A stretch of 10,450 bases of DNA, from assembly GCA_964423545.1 (NCBI GenBank), contig CAYRFV010000201.1:1-10450 (forward strand), given 5' to 3'. Under the pieces are notes generated by a model. The model had not been told where the DNA came from, did not search any database, and was given only the letters and a program-made list of their open reading frames with translations. Every line of letters begins with the position of its first letter. The first letter of the stretch is position 1. Below, one piece after another: positions 1 through 6,345 of the stretch. A program made the translations under genes and the position numbers. This DNA is from JALOOE01 sp964423545. Its GTDB lineage: Bacteria; Chloroflexota; Anaerolineae; CG2-30-64-16.

Positions 1-980
1 AGGGCGGCTGGCATTCCCCGATCGACCAGTTCCTGATGAACTCGTTCGTGTACAACGACATGGTCACTCCCAACGGCGCCAACCACCTGATGTTGGAGAA
101 CGGCGTTGTGAAGGCCTCATACACCGAACCGGGCTGGAAAGAGGGTCTCAAGTACCTCAACAAGCTCTACAAGCAGGGCTTGATCGACCCGCAGGCGTTC
201 ACCAACGACAGCAACCAGATTCGCACGCTGGGTGAGAATCCCGACACCCCGATCCTTGGGGCCATCGGCGCCGGCTGGTACGGCGTATTCACCCAGAACG
301 GCGGGCCCAGCGGCCGCTGGAAGGAATATGTGCCCATCCCGCCGCTCAAGGGCCCCAGCGGCATGCGCCAGACACCGCTGACGATCTATCAGCCAACCGG
401 CGGGCAGGGCCACTATGTGATCACCAAGAAGGCCAAGAACCCCGAGGCTGCGTTCCGCATGCTTGATCTGTTCTACGGTTTCGAGTCCACCACCAACTCT
501 GTCTTCGGTGTGGAAGGCGAGGACTGGGTGCGCGCGAAGGAAGGCGAAGAGTCGATCTCGGGCGGCAAGGCGCTCTACACCGTGCTGAAGACCTGGGGCG
601 GCGATCCGCAGAACCGTCACTGGAGTCAGAACGCGCCGACTTTCCGCACCAATGACTACCGCAATGCGCAGACCTATAACCCGAAGGATCCCCTCGAGCG
701 CAACCTGTACAACTGGACCAAGAACCTATATGAGCCTTACGGCACCAAGGACAAAGCCGTGCCCCCTCTGGTCTTCACCAAAGATCAGTCCAAGCAGTTC
801 GGCGAACTGAATACCGCGGTAAACAACGCGATGGAGGAATGGTTCGCCAACTTCGTCACGGGCAAGAAGGACATCGACAAGGACTGGGATGCCTACATCA
901 AGAACCTGAAGGACTCGGGTCTGGACAAGTTCCTGGGCATCTACCAGACGGCCTATGACGCGAAGTACAAGAAGAAGTAA
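1..980 (+). CDS. Carbohydrate ABC transporter substrate-binding protein, C-terminal part (5' end outside window)
   Basis: This is the solute-binding subunit of a sugar ABC importer, acting outside the membrane (normally as a lipoprotein in this family). The frame is open to the left edge: before the ATG at 36 it reads GGWHSPIDQFL, so that ATG is internal and the lipobox or signal peptide lies upstream, unseen. About 326 residues are visible, roughly the C-terminal 60-65% of a usual 500-550-residue LplA/YtcQ-type protein. The pattern EGLKYLNKLYKQGLIDPQAF (from about nt 141) is typical of this group. Aromatic residues are abundant (GWYGVF, TWGG, YNWTKNLY), as expected for sugar stacking. The tail is lysine-rich and ends in KYKKK before TAA. 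The permease genes usually found beside such proteins are not in the window and may lie upstream. The ligand cannot be read from sequence; the neighbouring sulfatase and fucosidase suggest a deoxyhexose-containing oligosaccharide (inference). Confidence 0.87.
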   Translation, partial: GGWHSPIDQFLMNSFVYNDMVTPNGANHLMLENGVVKASYTEPGWKEGLKYLNKLYKQGLIDPQAFTNDSNQIRTLGENPDTPILGAIGAGWYGVFTQNGGPSGRWKEYVPIPPLKGPSGMRQTPLTIYQPTGGQGHYVITKKAKNPEAAFRMLDLFYGFESTTNSVFGVEGEDWVRAKEGEESISGGKALYTVLKTWGGDPQNRHWSQNAPTFRTNDYRNAQTYNPKDPLERNLYNWTKNLYEPYGTKDKAVPPLVFTKDQSKQFGELNTAVNNAMEEWFANFVTGKKDIDKDWDAYIKNLKDSGLDKFLGIYQTAYDAKYKKK

Positions 981-1041
981 GCTCCGAGCTCCCCGGGGTT
1001 ATTTCCTCCACGTTGCGGAATAACCTCGCTGAATCCCGCCA

Positions 1042-1076
1042 GCCCCTTCTCCTCACGCTCAAGGGGGAGAAGGGGC
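1042..1076 (+). terminator. Perfect 11-bp hairpin after the binding-protein gene, REP-like
   Basis: GCCCCTTCTCC (1042-1052) pairs perfectly with GGAGAAGGGGC (1066-1076) around a 13-base loop. The stem begins 62 bases after the stop of the binding-protein gene and is followed by TTTT at 1080-1083, so it could end transcription before the kinase gene. Its C/T-rich left arm and G/A-rich right arm resemble the paired hairpins at 4928-5025, so it may instead be, or also be, a solitary copy of the same interspersed repeat. The T-run is short and set 3 bases off the stem, so the terminator role is uncertain. Confidence 0.45.
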
Positions 1077-1094
1077 GCATTTTGCCGGGTCTGA

Positions 1095-1124
1095 TTCATC
1101 GTTCACGTGGGATTGGATTACAAT
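1095..1124 (+). promoter_or_regulatory. Possible sigma-70-type promoter for the histidine kinase gene
   Basis: TACAAT at 1119-1124 matches the -10 consensus at five of six positions. A weak -35-like TTCATC lies at 1095-1100 with an 18-base spacer. The predicted transcript would start near 1130, leaving about 50 bases before the chosen kinase start at 1181. The site lies between a possible terminator (1042-1076) and the gene, which is a sensible place. The -35 is poor, so this rests mostly on the -10 and on position. Confidence 0.33.
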
Positions 1125-1180
1125 GGAAGGGATCCCTCGCGCCGGGCCATCGGCGCGAGATCCATCCCACGGAGGGCCCC

Positions 1181-3439
1181 ATGTGGCATGTCGCCCGCCT
1201 GTCGCCGCACGCAAACCAGGAATCGGCCGACACGGTGGAGGAACTCATCCGCTCCACCGCCCAACGCCTGATGCTCGTTACCGGCGCGTTCTGCCTGGCG
1301 GTCGTCATCGTGCTCGGCGGCAACGCGAGCTCTGACGTCATGATGCGCCTGTTTGCGGGCGCGGTCATCGTCGTGATCGCCGACTTTGCCGCGCAGCGGC
1401 TGCTGGAACGGCGCTACCTGGCGTCCCAGGTGGTGTGGCAGGCGGGACTGGCGCTTGCCCTGACGCTCACGATGCATCTGCTCGACCGTCCCGAGATCGC
1501 TCTGCTCTTTGCGCTCCTCCCGCTGATCGCGACGGCCACGCTCGGCGTGGTGGGCGGACTGTCGGCCGAGATCCTCGCGGTGCTCGCCGCGGGATGGGCC
1601 ACAAGCACGCAGTTCAGCGCGCCGCTCTCTCCGGAATTCGGCGTCGCGATCGTCGTGGTCGGCGCGTTCACCGGGTTCCTCGGCTGGACCATCACCAACC
1701 CGTTGCTGACGGTGGCCGACTGGTCGCTGGCCGGATTCAAGGAAGCGCAGCGGAGCCTGGAGGAAGCGCGCGAGCAGCGGCTGGAGCTGATCCAGACGGA
1801 AGAGGACCTGAGGAAAGCTAACGGCGAGCTGGCCCGTCTCTCCGATCGTCTGCGTGCGCTCCAGCGCGTGGCGGAGGAGGCGCGGCAGGCCAAGGCGGAG
1901 TTCGTCGCCAACGTCAGCCACGAGCTGCGCACGCCCCTGAACATGATCATCGGCTTCACCGAGATCATCGCCCGCTCGCCCAAAGTCTACGGGGCCAGGC
2001 TGCCCCCCGCCCTGCTCACCGATATCGCGGCAATCCGCCGCAACAGCCAGCACCTGGCGAACCTGGTCAACGATGTGCTCGATCTGAGCCAGGTGGAGGC
2101 CGGCCGTATGGCGCTGACGAAGGAGTGGACCGCGCTGCCCGCAGTGATTGACGCCGCGATCGCAGCCGTGAAGCCATTCTACGAGTCCAAAGGCCTCTAT
2201 CTGCGGGCCGATGTGCCCGCCGACCTTCCCCAGATCTTTTGCGATGGCACGCGGATTCGCGAGGTGATCATCAACCTGCTCAGCAATGCCGGGCGCTTCA
2301 CCGAGCGCGGCGGTGTAGAGGTTCGCTGCCGGCGCGAGGCAGCCGAGATCGTCGTGTGTGTCACCGACACCGGGCCGGGAATCTCAGAGCAGGATCAAAA
2401 GCGCATCTTCCAGCCGTTCCAGCAGCTGGATGCCTCCACGCGCCGCCGGTACGGAGGCAGCGGGCTGGGCCTGACCATCAGCAAGCAGTTCATCGAGATG
2501 CACGGCGGCAGGATGTGGGTCGAGAGCCCGGCCGGCGGACCGGTCGATGGGCAACGCCCTGCCCCGCCGTTCGGACCGGGCACGCGCATCGCATTCAGCC
2601 TGGCGCTGGAATCGCCGCTGGTGGTTGACCAGCCGAGCGCCACGGTGCGCCGCACCCTGACCCCCGACGACGAGCTGGGCTTCCGGCTGCGCCGAAGAGC
2701 CTCGCGCGCACATGTGGGCGCGGCGGCGCCGCGCCTGGTGGTCCTGGAAAAGGAACGCACCCTCCAGCGCCTGCTGACGCGCTATCTGCCGGAAGTGGAA
2801 GTCACCAAGACGCGCGATATCGACGAGGCGGTCCAGGAGCTGAGCCGGTCGCCCGCGCAGGCGCTGTTGGTGAATGCTTCGCCGCTCGAAGCCATCCCGC
2901 CCGCAGCATTGACCGGCTTGCCCTACGACACACCGGCCGTCTCCTGCTGGGTGCCCGGCGAGGACGAAGCGGCGCGGCGCCTCGGCGTCGTGCAGTACAT
3001 GGTGAAACCTGTGGCGGCCGAAAAGCTCCTGGAAGCCCTCGACTCGCTCCAAGGCGACATCCGAACCGTGCTCGTCGTGGATGACGAGCCGGACGAGCTG
3101 CACCTGTTTGTCCGCATGCTGGAGGCGGACGCGCGCGACTATCGCATCTTGCAGGTGACGAGCGGACAGCGCGCGCTCGATATGCTGCGCACCCGACGCC
3201 CTGACGTGATGTTGCTCGACCTGGTCATGGCGGGTCTGGACGGATTCCAGGTGTTGGAAGAGAAAGGCCGCGACCCGGCGATCCGGGACATTCCGGTGAT
3301 CGTGATCTCCTCGCGCGATCCCACCGGCGATCCAGTCGTCAGCAATACGCTGACCGTCACCCACGGCCGGGGCCTCTCAGTGCGCAACCTGCTGGCGTGC
3401 ATCCAGGCGATCGGAGAGATTCTGTCGCCTGCCAGGTGA
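1181..3439 (+). CDS. Membrane hybrid histidine kinase with two C-terminal receiver domains
   Basis: This two-component sensor kinase of 752 residues autophosphorylates on His and passes phosphate to Asp. ATG 1181 is chosen because GGAGGG (1171-1176) precedes it by 4 bases; the open frame reaches back to 1013, but through a hairpin and without a ribosome site. Roughly six hydrophobic segments span residues 30-171 and no extracellular sensor domain is evident. A charged, probably coiled-coil linker follows (about 184-240). The HisKA H-box has the phosphoacceptor His247 in VSHELRTPLN. The ATPase domain has the N-box NLLSNAGRFT (from 365), DTGPGIS (from Asp396), the F-box IFQPFQQ and GGSGLGL (from 425). 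Receiver 1 (about 518-616) has Asn565 where the phosphorylated Asp should be but keeps a KP lysine (609). Receiver 2 (about 628-744) has the acidic pair Asp634-635 and phosphoacceptor Asp680, but no conserved lysine near its end. The signal is unknown. The sulfatase gene follows 57 bases later, so co-transcription is possible. Confidence 0.93.
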   Translation: MWHVARLSPHANQESADTVEELIRSTAQRLMLVTGAFCLAVVIVLGGNASSDVMMRLFAGAVIVVIADFAAQRLLERRYLASQVVWQAGLALALTLTMHLLDRPEIALLFALLPLIATATLGVVGGLSAEILAVLAAGWATSTQFSAPLSPEFGVAIVVVGAFTGFLGWTITNPLLTVADWSLAGFKEAQRSLEEAREQRLELIQTEEDLRKANGELARLSDRLRALQRVAEEARQAKAEFVANVSHELRTPLNMIIGFTEIIARSPKVYGARLPPALLTDIAAIRRNSQHLANLVNDVLDLSQVEAGRMALTKEWTALPAVIDAAIAAVKPFYESKGLYLRADVPADLPQIFCDGTRIREVIINLLSNAGRFTERGGVEVRCRREAAEIVVCVTDTGPGISEQDQKRIFQPFQQLDASTRRRYGGSGLGLTISKQFIEMHGGRMWVESPAGGPVDGQRPAPPFGPGTRIAFSLALESPLVVDQPSATVRRTLTPDDELGFRLRRRASRAHVGAAAPRLVVLEKERTLQRLLTRYLPEVEVTKTRDIDEAVQELSRSPAQALLVNASPLEAIPPAALTGLPYDTPAVSCWVPGEDEAARRLGVVQYMVKPVAAEKLLEALDSLQGDIRTVLVVDDEPDELHLFVRMLEADARDYRILQVTSGQRALDMLRTRRPDVMLLDLVMAGLDGFQVLEEKGRDPAIRDIPVIVISSRDPTGDPVVSNTLTVTHGRGLSVRNLLACIQAIGEILSPAR

Positions 3440-3461
3440 GCCATGAATCCCTGAGCAAGCG

Positions 3462-3478
3462 CCAGCGTTTCTCGCTGG
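3462..3478 (+). repeat. Small inverted repeat just before the sulfatase ribosome site
   Basis: CCAGCG (3462-3467) and CGCTGG (3473-3478) are perfect inverted copies around TTTCT. They lie in the 57-base gap between kinase and sulfatase, and the purine run AAAGGA (3479-3484) that may serve as the sulfatase ribosome site begins right after the right arm. This could be an operator half-site pair or an RNA stem that affects translation. At 6 bp it could also be chance in GC-rich DNA. Confidence 0.25.
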
Positions 3479-3496
3479 AAAGGACCACCGACAACC

Positions 3497-4939
3497 ATGT
3501 CCCACCCCAACATCATCCTGTGCCTGTGCGACCAACTGCGCGCGTTCGAGGTCGGCTGCTACGGCAACCCGGTCATACGGACGCCCCATCTCGACCGGCT
3601 GGCTGCGGAAGGCGTACGCTTTGAGACGGCCGTGACCACCTTCCCGGTCTGCATGGCCGCGCGCTCGGTGACGCTGTCGGGCCAGTACAATCGCGCCTGC
3701 ACCGGAGGGGTGGGCAATGTAGCCAACAGCCAGGGCGAGGGCCGCATTTACTTCCCGCAATACCCGTTCGCCGGCCGACCGCACCTGCGCGATGCCACGC
3801 TGCCGGAGATCCTGCACGGACTCGGCTACCACACGGCAGCCATCGGCAAGTGGCACATCCACACCTGGCCCCAGGACATCGGCTTCGACTATTCTCTGAT
3901 CCCGCGCATGAATCACGCCCACACCGGGCAGCATTTCAGCGAAAACGGCGGGCCGGAGTTCGTGCCCGATGGCTACAGTGTGGATTTTGAATCCGGCCGC
4001 GTCGAATCGTTCCTGGCGCGCCAGGCGCGATCCGACCGGCCCTTCTTCCTTTACTACAACATCTCGCCGCCCCACTGCCCGATGAGCGACGCGCCGGAGA
4101 AATACACCGGGATGTACCGGCCGGAGGAGGTTCCCATCCGGCCCAATGTGAGTCTCTCGCGGCGACTGCCCGACCAGGAGCACTGGTTCAAGGTCTATCG
4201 CTGGGATTACCGCTACTACAACTTCCACCTGCCCTACACGGAGGAGCTGCCCGAGGATTTCACCCTCCAGCGCGTCATCGCCGAATACTACGGCATGACC
4301 ACCTGGGTGGACGATGCCGTGGGACGGATGCTGGACGCGCTGGAAGCGAACGGTCTCGCCGAGAACACGATCGTCGTCTTCACCTCCGACCATGGCGACT
4401 ACCTGGGCAGCCACAACCGGGTGCAGAAGGGCGACCTGCACGAGGAGTCCGTGCGCATACCGCTGATCATCCGAGCGCCGCAGCGACGAGAGACCGAGGC
4501 ACTGCAGGACGTGACCGGCGCAGCGCGCCGGCCGGCGTCGCATGTCGTCTCGGCCCCGGTTGCGGCGCTGGTGGATCTCGCGCCGACGCTGCTGGAACTT
4601 GCCGGCGCGGCAGTCCCGGCCCATATGCACGGCCGGAGCCTCGCGGCCTGCCTGGCAGGTGAAGCAACCTGGTCGGGCGCCGACTACGCCATCGTCGAGA
4701 CGGGTCATGGGGTCGGCATCCGCACGCCAACACATCTGTACGGACTGCCGTTCGTGGCCGGCAGCCGCCGGTTGGCTGAGACGCCGCACTACTTCTGGGA
4801 CGTGGAGCACGACCCTTACCAATTGCGTAACCTGGCCGGAACAGACGAACAGGCTGGCACCGCGCATGAACTGGATCGACTGCTCCGGGCATGGGATAAG
4901 GCTACGGCGTGGATGGTGGAGAGGCGACCCTCACCCTGA
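3497..4939 (+). CDS. Type I (formylglycine-dependent) sulfatase, probably cytoplasmic
   Basis: This hydrolase of 480 residues belongs to the alkaline phosphatase/sulfatase superfamily and would remove sulfate esters, probably from a sugar. The start at 3497 gives the family's usual N-terminus (HPNIILCLCDQLR, metal-site Asp12, then GCYGNP), with no signal peptide. The ribosome site GGAAAGGA is about 12 bases upstream, rather far. The active-site motif is C52-M-A-A-R56. Cys52 would be converted to formylglycine; the motif fits the loose C-x-(A/P)-x-R rule but not the strict C-x-P-S-R signature. Other expected residues are present: GKWH (Lys118, His120), PPH (His193), SDHGDYLG (Asp298, His299) and KGDLHEES (Lys311). 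Length is normal. The substrate cannot be read from sequence; the adjacent fucosidase suggests a sulfated fucose-containing oligosaccharide (inference). The last codons and the TGA stop lie inside the paired hairpin repeat at 4928-5025. A maturase gene is not in the window. Confidence 0.92.
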   Translation: MSHPNIILCLCDQLRAFEVGCYGNPVIRTPHLDRLAAEGVRFETAVTTFPVCMAARSVTLSGQYNRACTGGVGNVANSQGEGRIYFPQYPFAGRPHLRDATLPEILHGLGYHTAAIGKWHIHTWPQDIGFDYSLIPRMNHAHTGQHFSENGGPEFVPDGYSVDFESGRVESFLARQARSDRPFFLYYNISPPHCPMSDAPEKYTGMYRPEEVPIRPNVSLSRRLPDQEHWFKVYRWDYRYYNFHLPYTEELPEDFTLQRVIAEYYGMTTWVDDAVGRMLDALEANGLAENTIVVFTSDHGDYLGSHNRVQKGDLHEESVRIPLIIRAPQRRETEALQDVTGAARRPASHVVSAPVAALVDLAPTLLELAGAAVPAHMHGRSLAACLAGEATWSGADYAIVETGHGVGIRTPTHLYGLPFVAGSRRLAETPHYFWDVEHDPYQLRNLAGTDEQAGTAHELDRLLRAWDKATAWMVERRPSP

Positions 4940-5025
4940 CCCTCTCCCTGGCAGGGAGAGGGGAGCGCCTCGCAAGACTGACCGCCCGCGCCTCCTCTCC
5001 CCTGGGGGGAGAGGCCAGGTGAGGG
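4928..5025. repeat. Inverted pair of REP-like hairpins (REPIN-like element) at the sulfatase 3' end
   Basis: The element is about 98 bases long with matching inverted ends CCCTCACC (4928-4935) and GGTGAGGG (5018-5025). Inside are two hairpins. CCCTCTCCC (4940-4948) pairs with GGGAGAGGG (4954-4962) around a 5-base loop. CCTCTCCCC (4994-5002) pairs with GGGGAGAGG (5006-5014) around a 3-base loop. The reverse complement of the right half resembles the left half: both read CCCTCACC, then a short linker, then the C/T-rich arm and its complement. This is the layout of a doublet of repetitive extragenic palindromes. It lies between sulfatase and fucosidase and includes the sulfatase stop codon. It may also weaken read-through, although no T-run follows. 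Confidence 0.75.
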
Positions 5026-5033
5026 GACCCGGC

Positions 5034-5039
5034 TACAAT
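5034..5039 (+). promoter_or_regulatory. Possible -10 box before the fucosidase gene
   Basis: TACAAT at 5034-5039 lies 8 bases after the repeat element and 17 bases before the fucosidase start. It has the same hexamer as the proposed kinase -10 at 1119. No -35 box is recognisable at the right distance, where the repeat itself lies, and transcription from here would leave only a very short leader. Support is therefore weak. Confidence 0.2.
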
Positions 5040-5056
5040 CGACAAGGAGAGCTCTC

Positions 5057-6319
5057 ATGGACAAAGACTACATGCGTTGGTTTCTCGATGCCCGCTTCGG
5101 GATGTTCATCCATTGGGGCATCTACGCGATCCCGGCTCGCGGGGAGTGGGTGCGCAACCGGGAGAGCATCTCGGTGGAGGATTATCAGCCCTATTTCGAC
5201 AGCTTCGACCCGATCCTCTACGATCCCGCGATCTGGGCGCGGGCAGCACGACAGGCGGGGATGAAGTACGCCGTGATGACCGCCAAGCACCACGACGGTT
5301 TCTGCCTGTTCGACTCGCAGCACACCGACTATAAGGCCACGAACACCCCGGCCAAGCGCGATCTCATACGCGAATACGCGGAGGCGTTCCGCGCCGAAGG
5401 ACTGAAGGTCGGCTTCTATTACTCCGTCATCGATTGGCACCATCCCGATTACCCGATCGCCGGCGACCGCTTCCACCCGATGCGCAACCACCCGGAACAC
5501 CGGGACCATGCCGGCAACATGAGCCGCTATGCCGACTACCTGCATGCCCAGGTCAGGGAGCTGCTGACCCACTACGGCAAGATCGACGTGATCTGGTTCG
5601 ACTTCTCCTATGATGATCGCAGCGGCGAAGCGTGGCGCGCCACCGAGCTGGTCAAGATGGTCCGCGCACTCCAACCGGGCATCATCATCGACAACCGGCT
5701 GGGCGGCAACATCAAGGCAGCGGCGCCGGAGAGCTATGCGGGCGACTTCGCGTCGCCCGAACAGATCATTCCGCCTGAAGGTGTCGTGAACGAGTTGGGC
5801 CAGCCGATCCCCTGGGAAGCGTGCATCACCCTCAACGACCACTGGGGATATGCAAGCCAGGACAAGAACTGGAAATCCGCGCGAACCGTCGTGCGCACGC
5901 TGGTCGAGTGTGTTTCGAAAGGCGGCAACCTGCTGCTCAACGTCGGGCCGACCGCCAAGGGCGAAATCCCTGACGCGTGCCTGGAGATCCTGGATGAAGT
6001 GGGCGGCTGGATGCACGAGAACGGCGCCAGCATCTACGGCTGCGGCAACGCGGGACTGCCCAAGCCGGAGTGGGGACGGTATACGCGTCGGGGGAACCGG
6101 CTCTATGCGCATATCCTCGACCGCGGCATCGGCCCGATCAACCTGCGCGGGTTGCGCCAGCAGATCACCCATTCTCGCTTGCTGTCGGATGACTCGGAGA
6201 TCCAGCCCGGCCGGCCCTGGATGGCGGCGGAGTACCCGGAAGATGCCTTCGTCACCTTTGCATCGGCGGAACTGCCCAACGACTGGGACACCGTGGTCGA
6301 GCTCGCGCTCAGAGACTGA
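5057..6319 (+). CDS. GH29 alpha-L-fucosidase, cytoplasmic
   Basis: This retaining glycoside hydrolase of family 29 would release terminal alpha-L-fucose. It has 420 residues, about the size of the catalytic (beta/alpha)8 barrel with a short C-terminal region and no added carbohydrate-binding module. ATG 5057 follows AAGGAGA (5044-5050) at 6 bases, a strong ribosome site. Family motifs appear in order: WFLDARFGMFIHWG near the start (His19, Trp20), YAVMTAKHHDGFCLF (residues 71-85, His78-His79), GFYYSVIDWHH (119-129), and IDVIWFDFSY, where Asp182 is the expected catalytic nucleophile. WEACITLNDHWGY follows (Glu254 is one candidate acid/base, not certain), then GGNLLLNVGPTAKGEIP (289-305). No signal peptide is present, so it would act on imported oligosaccharides. 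It sits between a sulfatase and a URO-D-family gene; the gap to the latter is only 26 bases, which suggests one transcript. Confidence 0.95.
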   Translation: MDKDYMRWFLDARFGMFIHWGIYAIPARGEWVRNRESISVEDYQPYFDSFDPILYDPAIWARAARQAGMKYAVMTAKHHDGFCLFDSQHTDYKATNTPAKRDLIREYAEAFRAEGLKVGFYYSVIDWHHPDYPIAGDRFHPMRNHPEHRDHAGNMSRYADYLHAQVRELLTHYGKIDVIWFDFSYDDRSGEAWRATELVKMVRALQPGIIIDNRLGGNIKAAAPESYAGDFASPEQIIPPEGVVNELGQPIPWEACITLNDHWGYASQDKNWKSARTVVRTLVECVSKGGNLLLNVGPTAKGEIPDACLEILDEVGGWMHENGASIYGCGNAGLPKPEWGRYTRRGNRLYAHILDRGIGPINLRGLRQQITHSRLLSDDSEIQPGRPWMAAEYPEDAFVTFASAELPNDWDTVVELALRD

Positions 6320-6345
6320 GGGGCCGGCCAGGCTGCGACGCATCG

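Noticed and set aside
36..38. ATG at 36 as start of the binding protein
   Set aside because: The frame continues upstream to the left edge with family-like residues and no ribosome site lies before it; it is an internal Met.
1013..1180. N-terminal extension of the histidine kinase to 1013
   Set aside because: The frame is open, but it runs through the hairpin at 1042-1076 and the proposed promoter, has no ribosome site, and its residues do not look like a kinase N-terminus. ATG 1181 has GGAGGG at good distance.
1118..2053. Long minus-strand open frame opposite the kinase
   Set aside because: It mirrors a strongly supported kinase coding frame, is Arg/His/Gln/Asp-rich low-complexity sequence and has no recognisable domain.
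3377..4867. 496-codon minus-strand open frame opposite the sulfatase
   Set aside because: It overlaps the kinase end and the sulfatase whole, shows only the composition expected of an antisense frame in GC-rich DNA, and has no family motif.
4928..5025. CRISPR repeats or an insertion sequence end
   Set aside because: There are only two half-units, in inverted not direct orientation, with no spacers and no transposase or target-site duplication that I can recognise.
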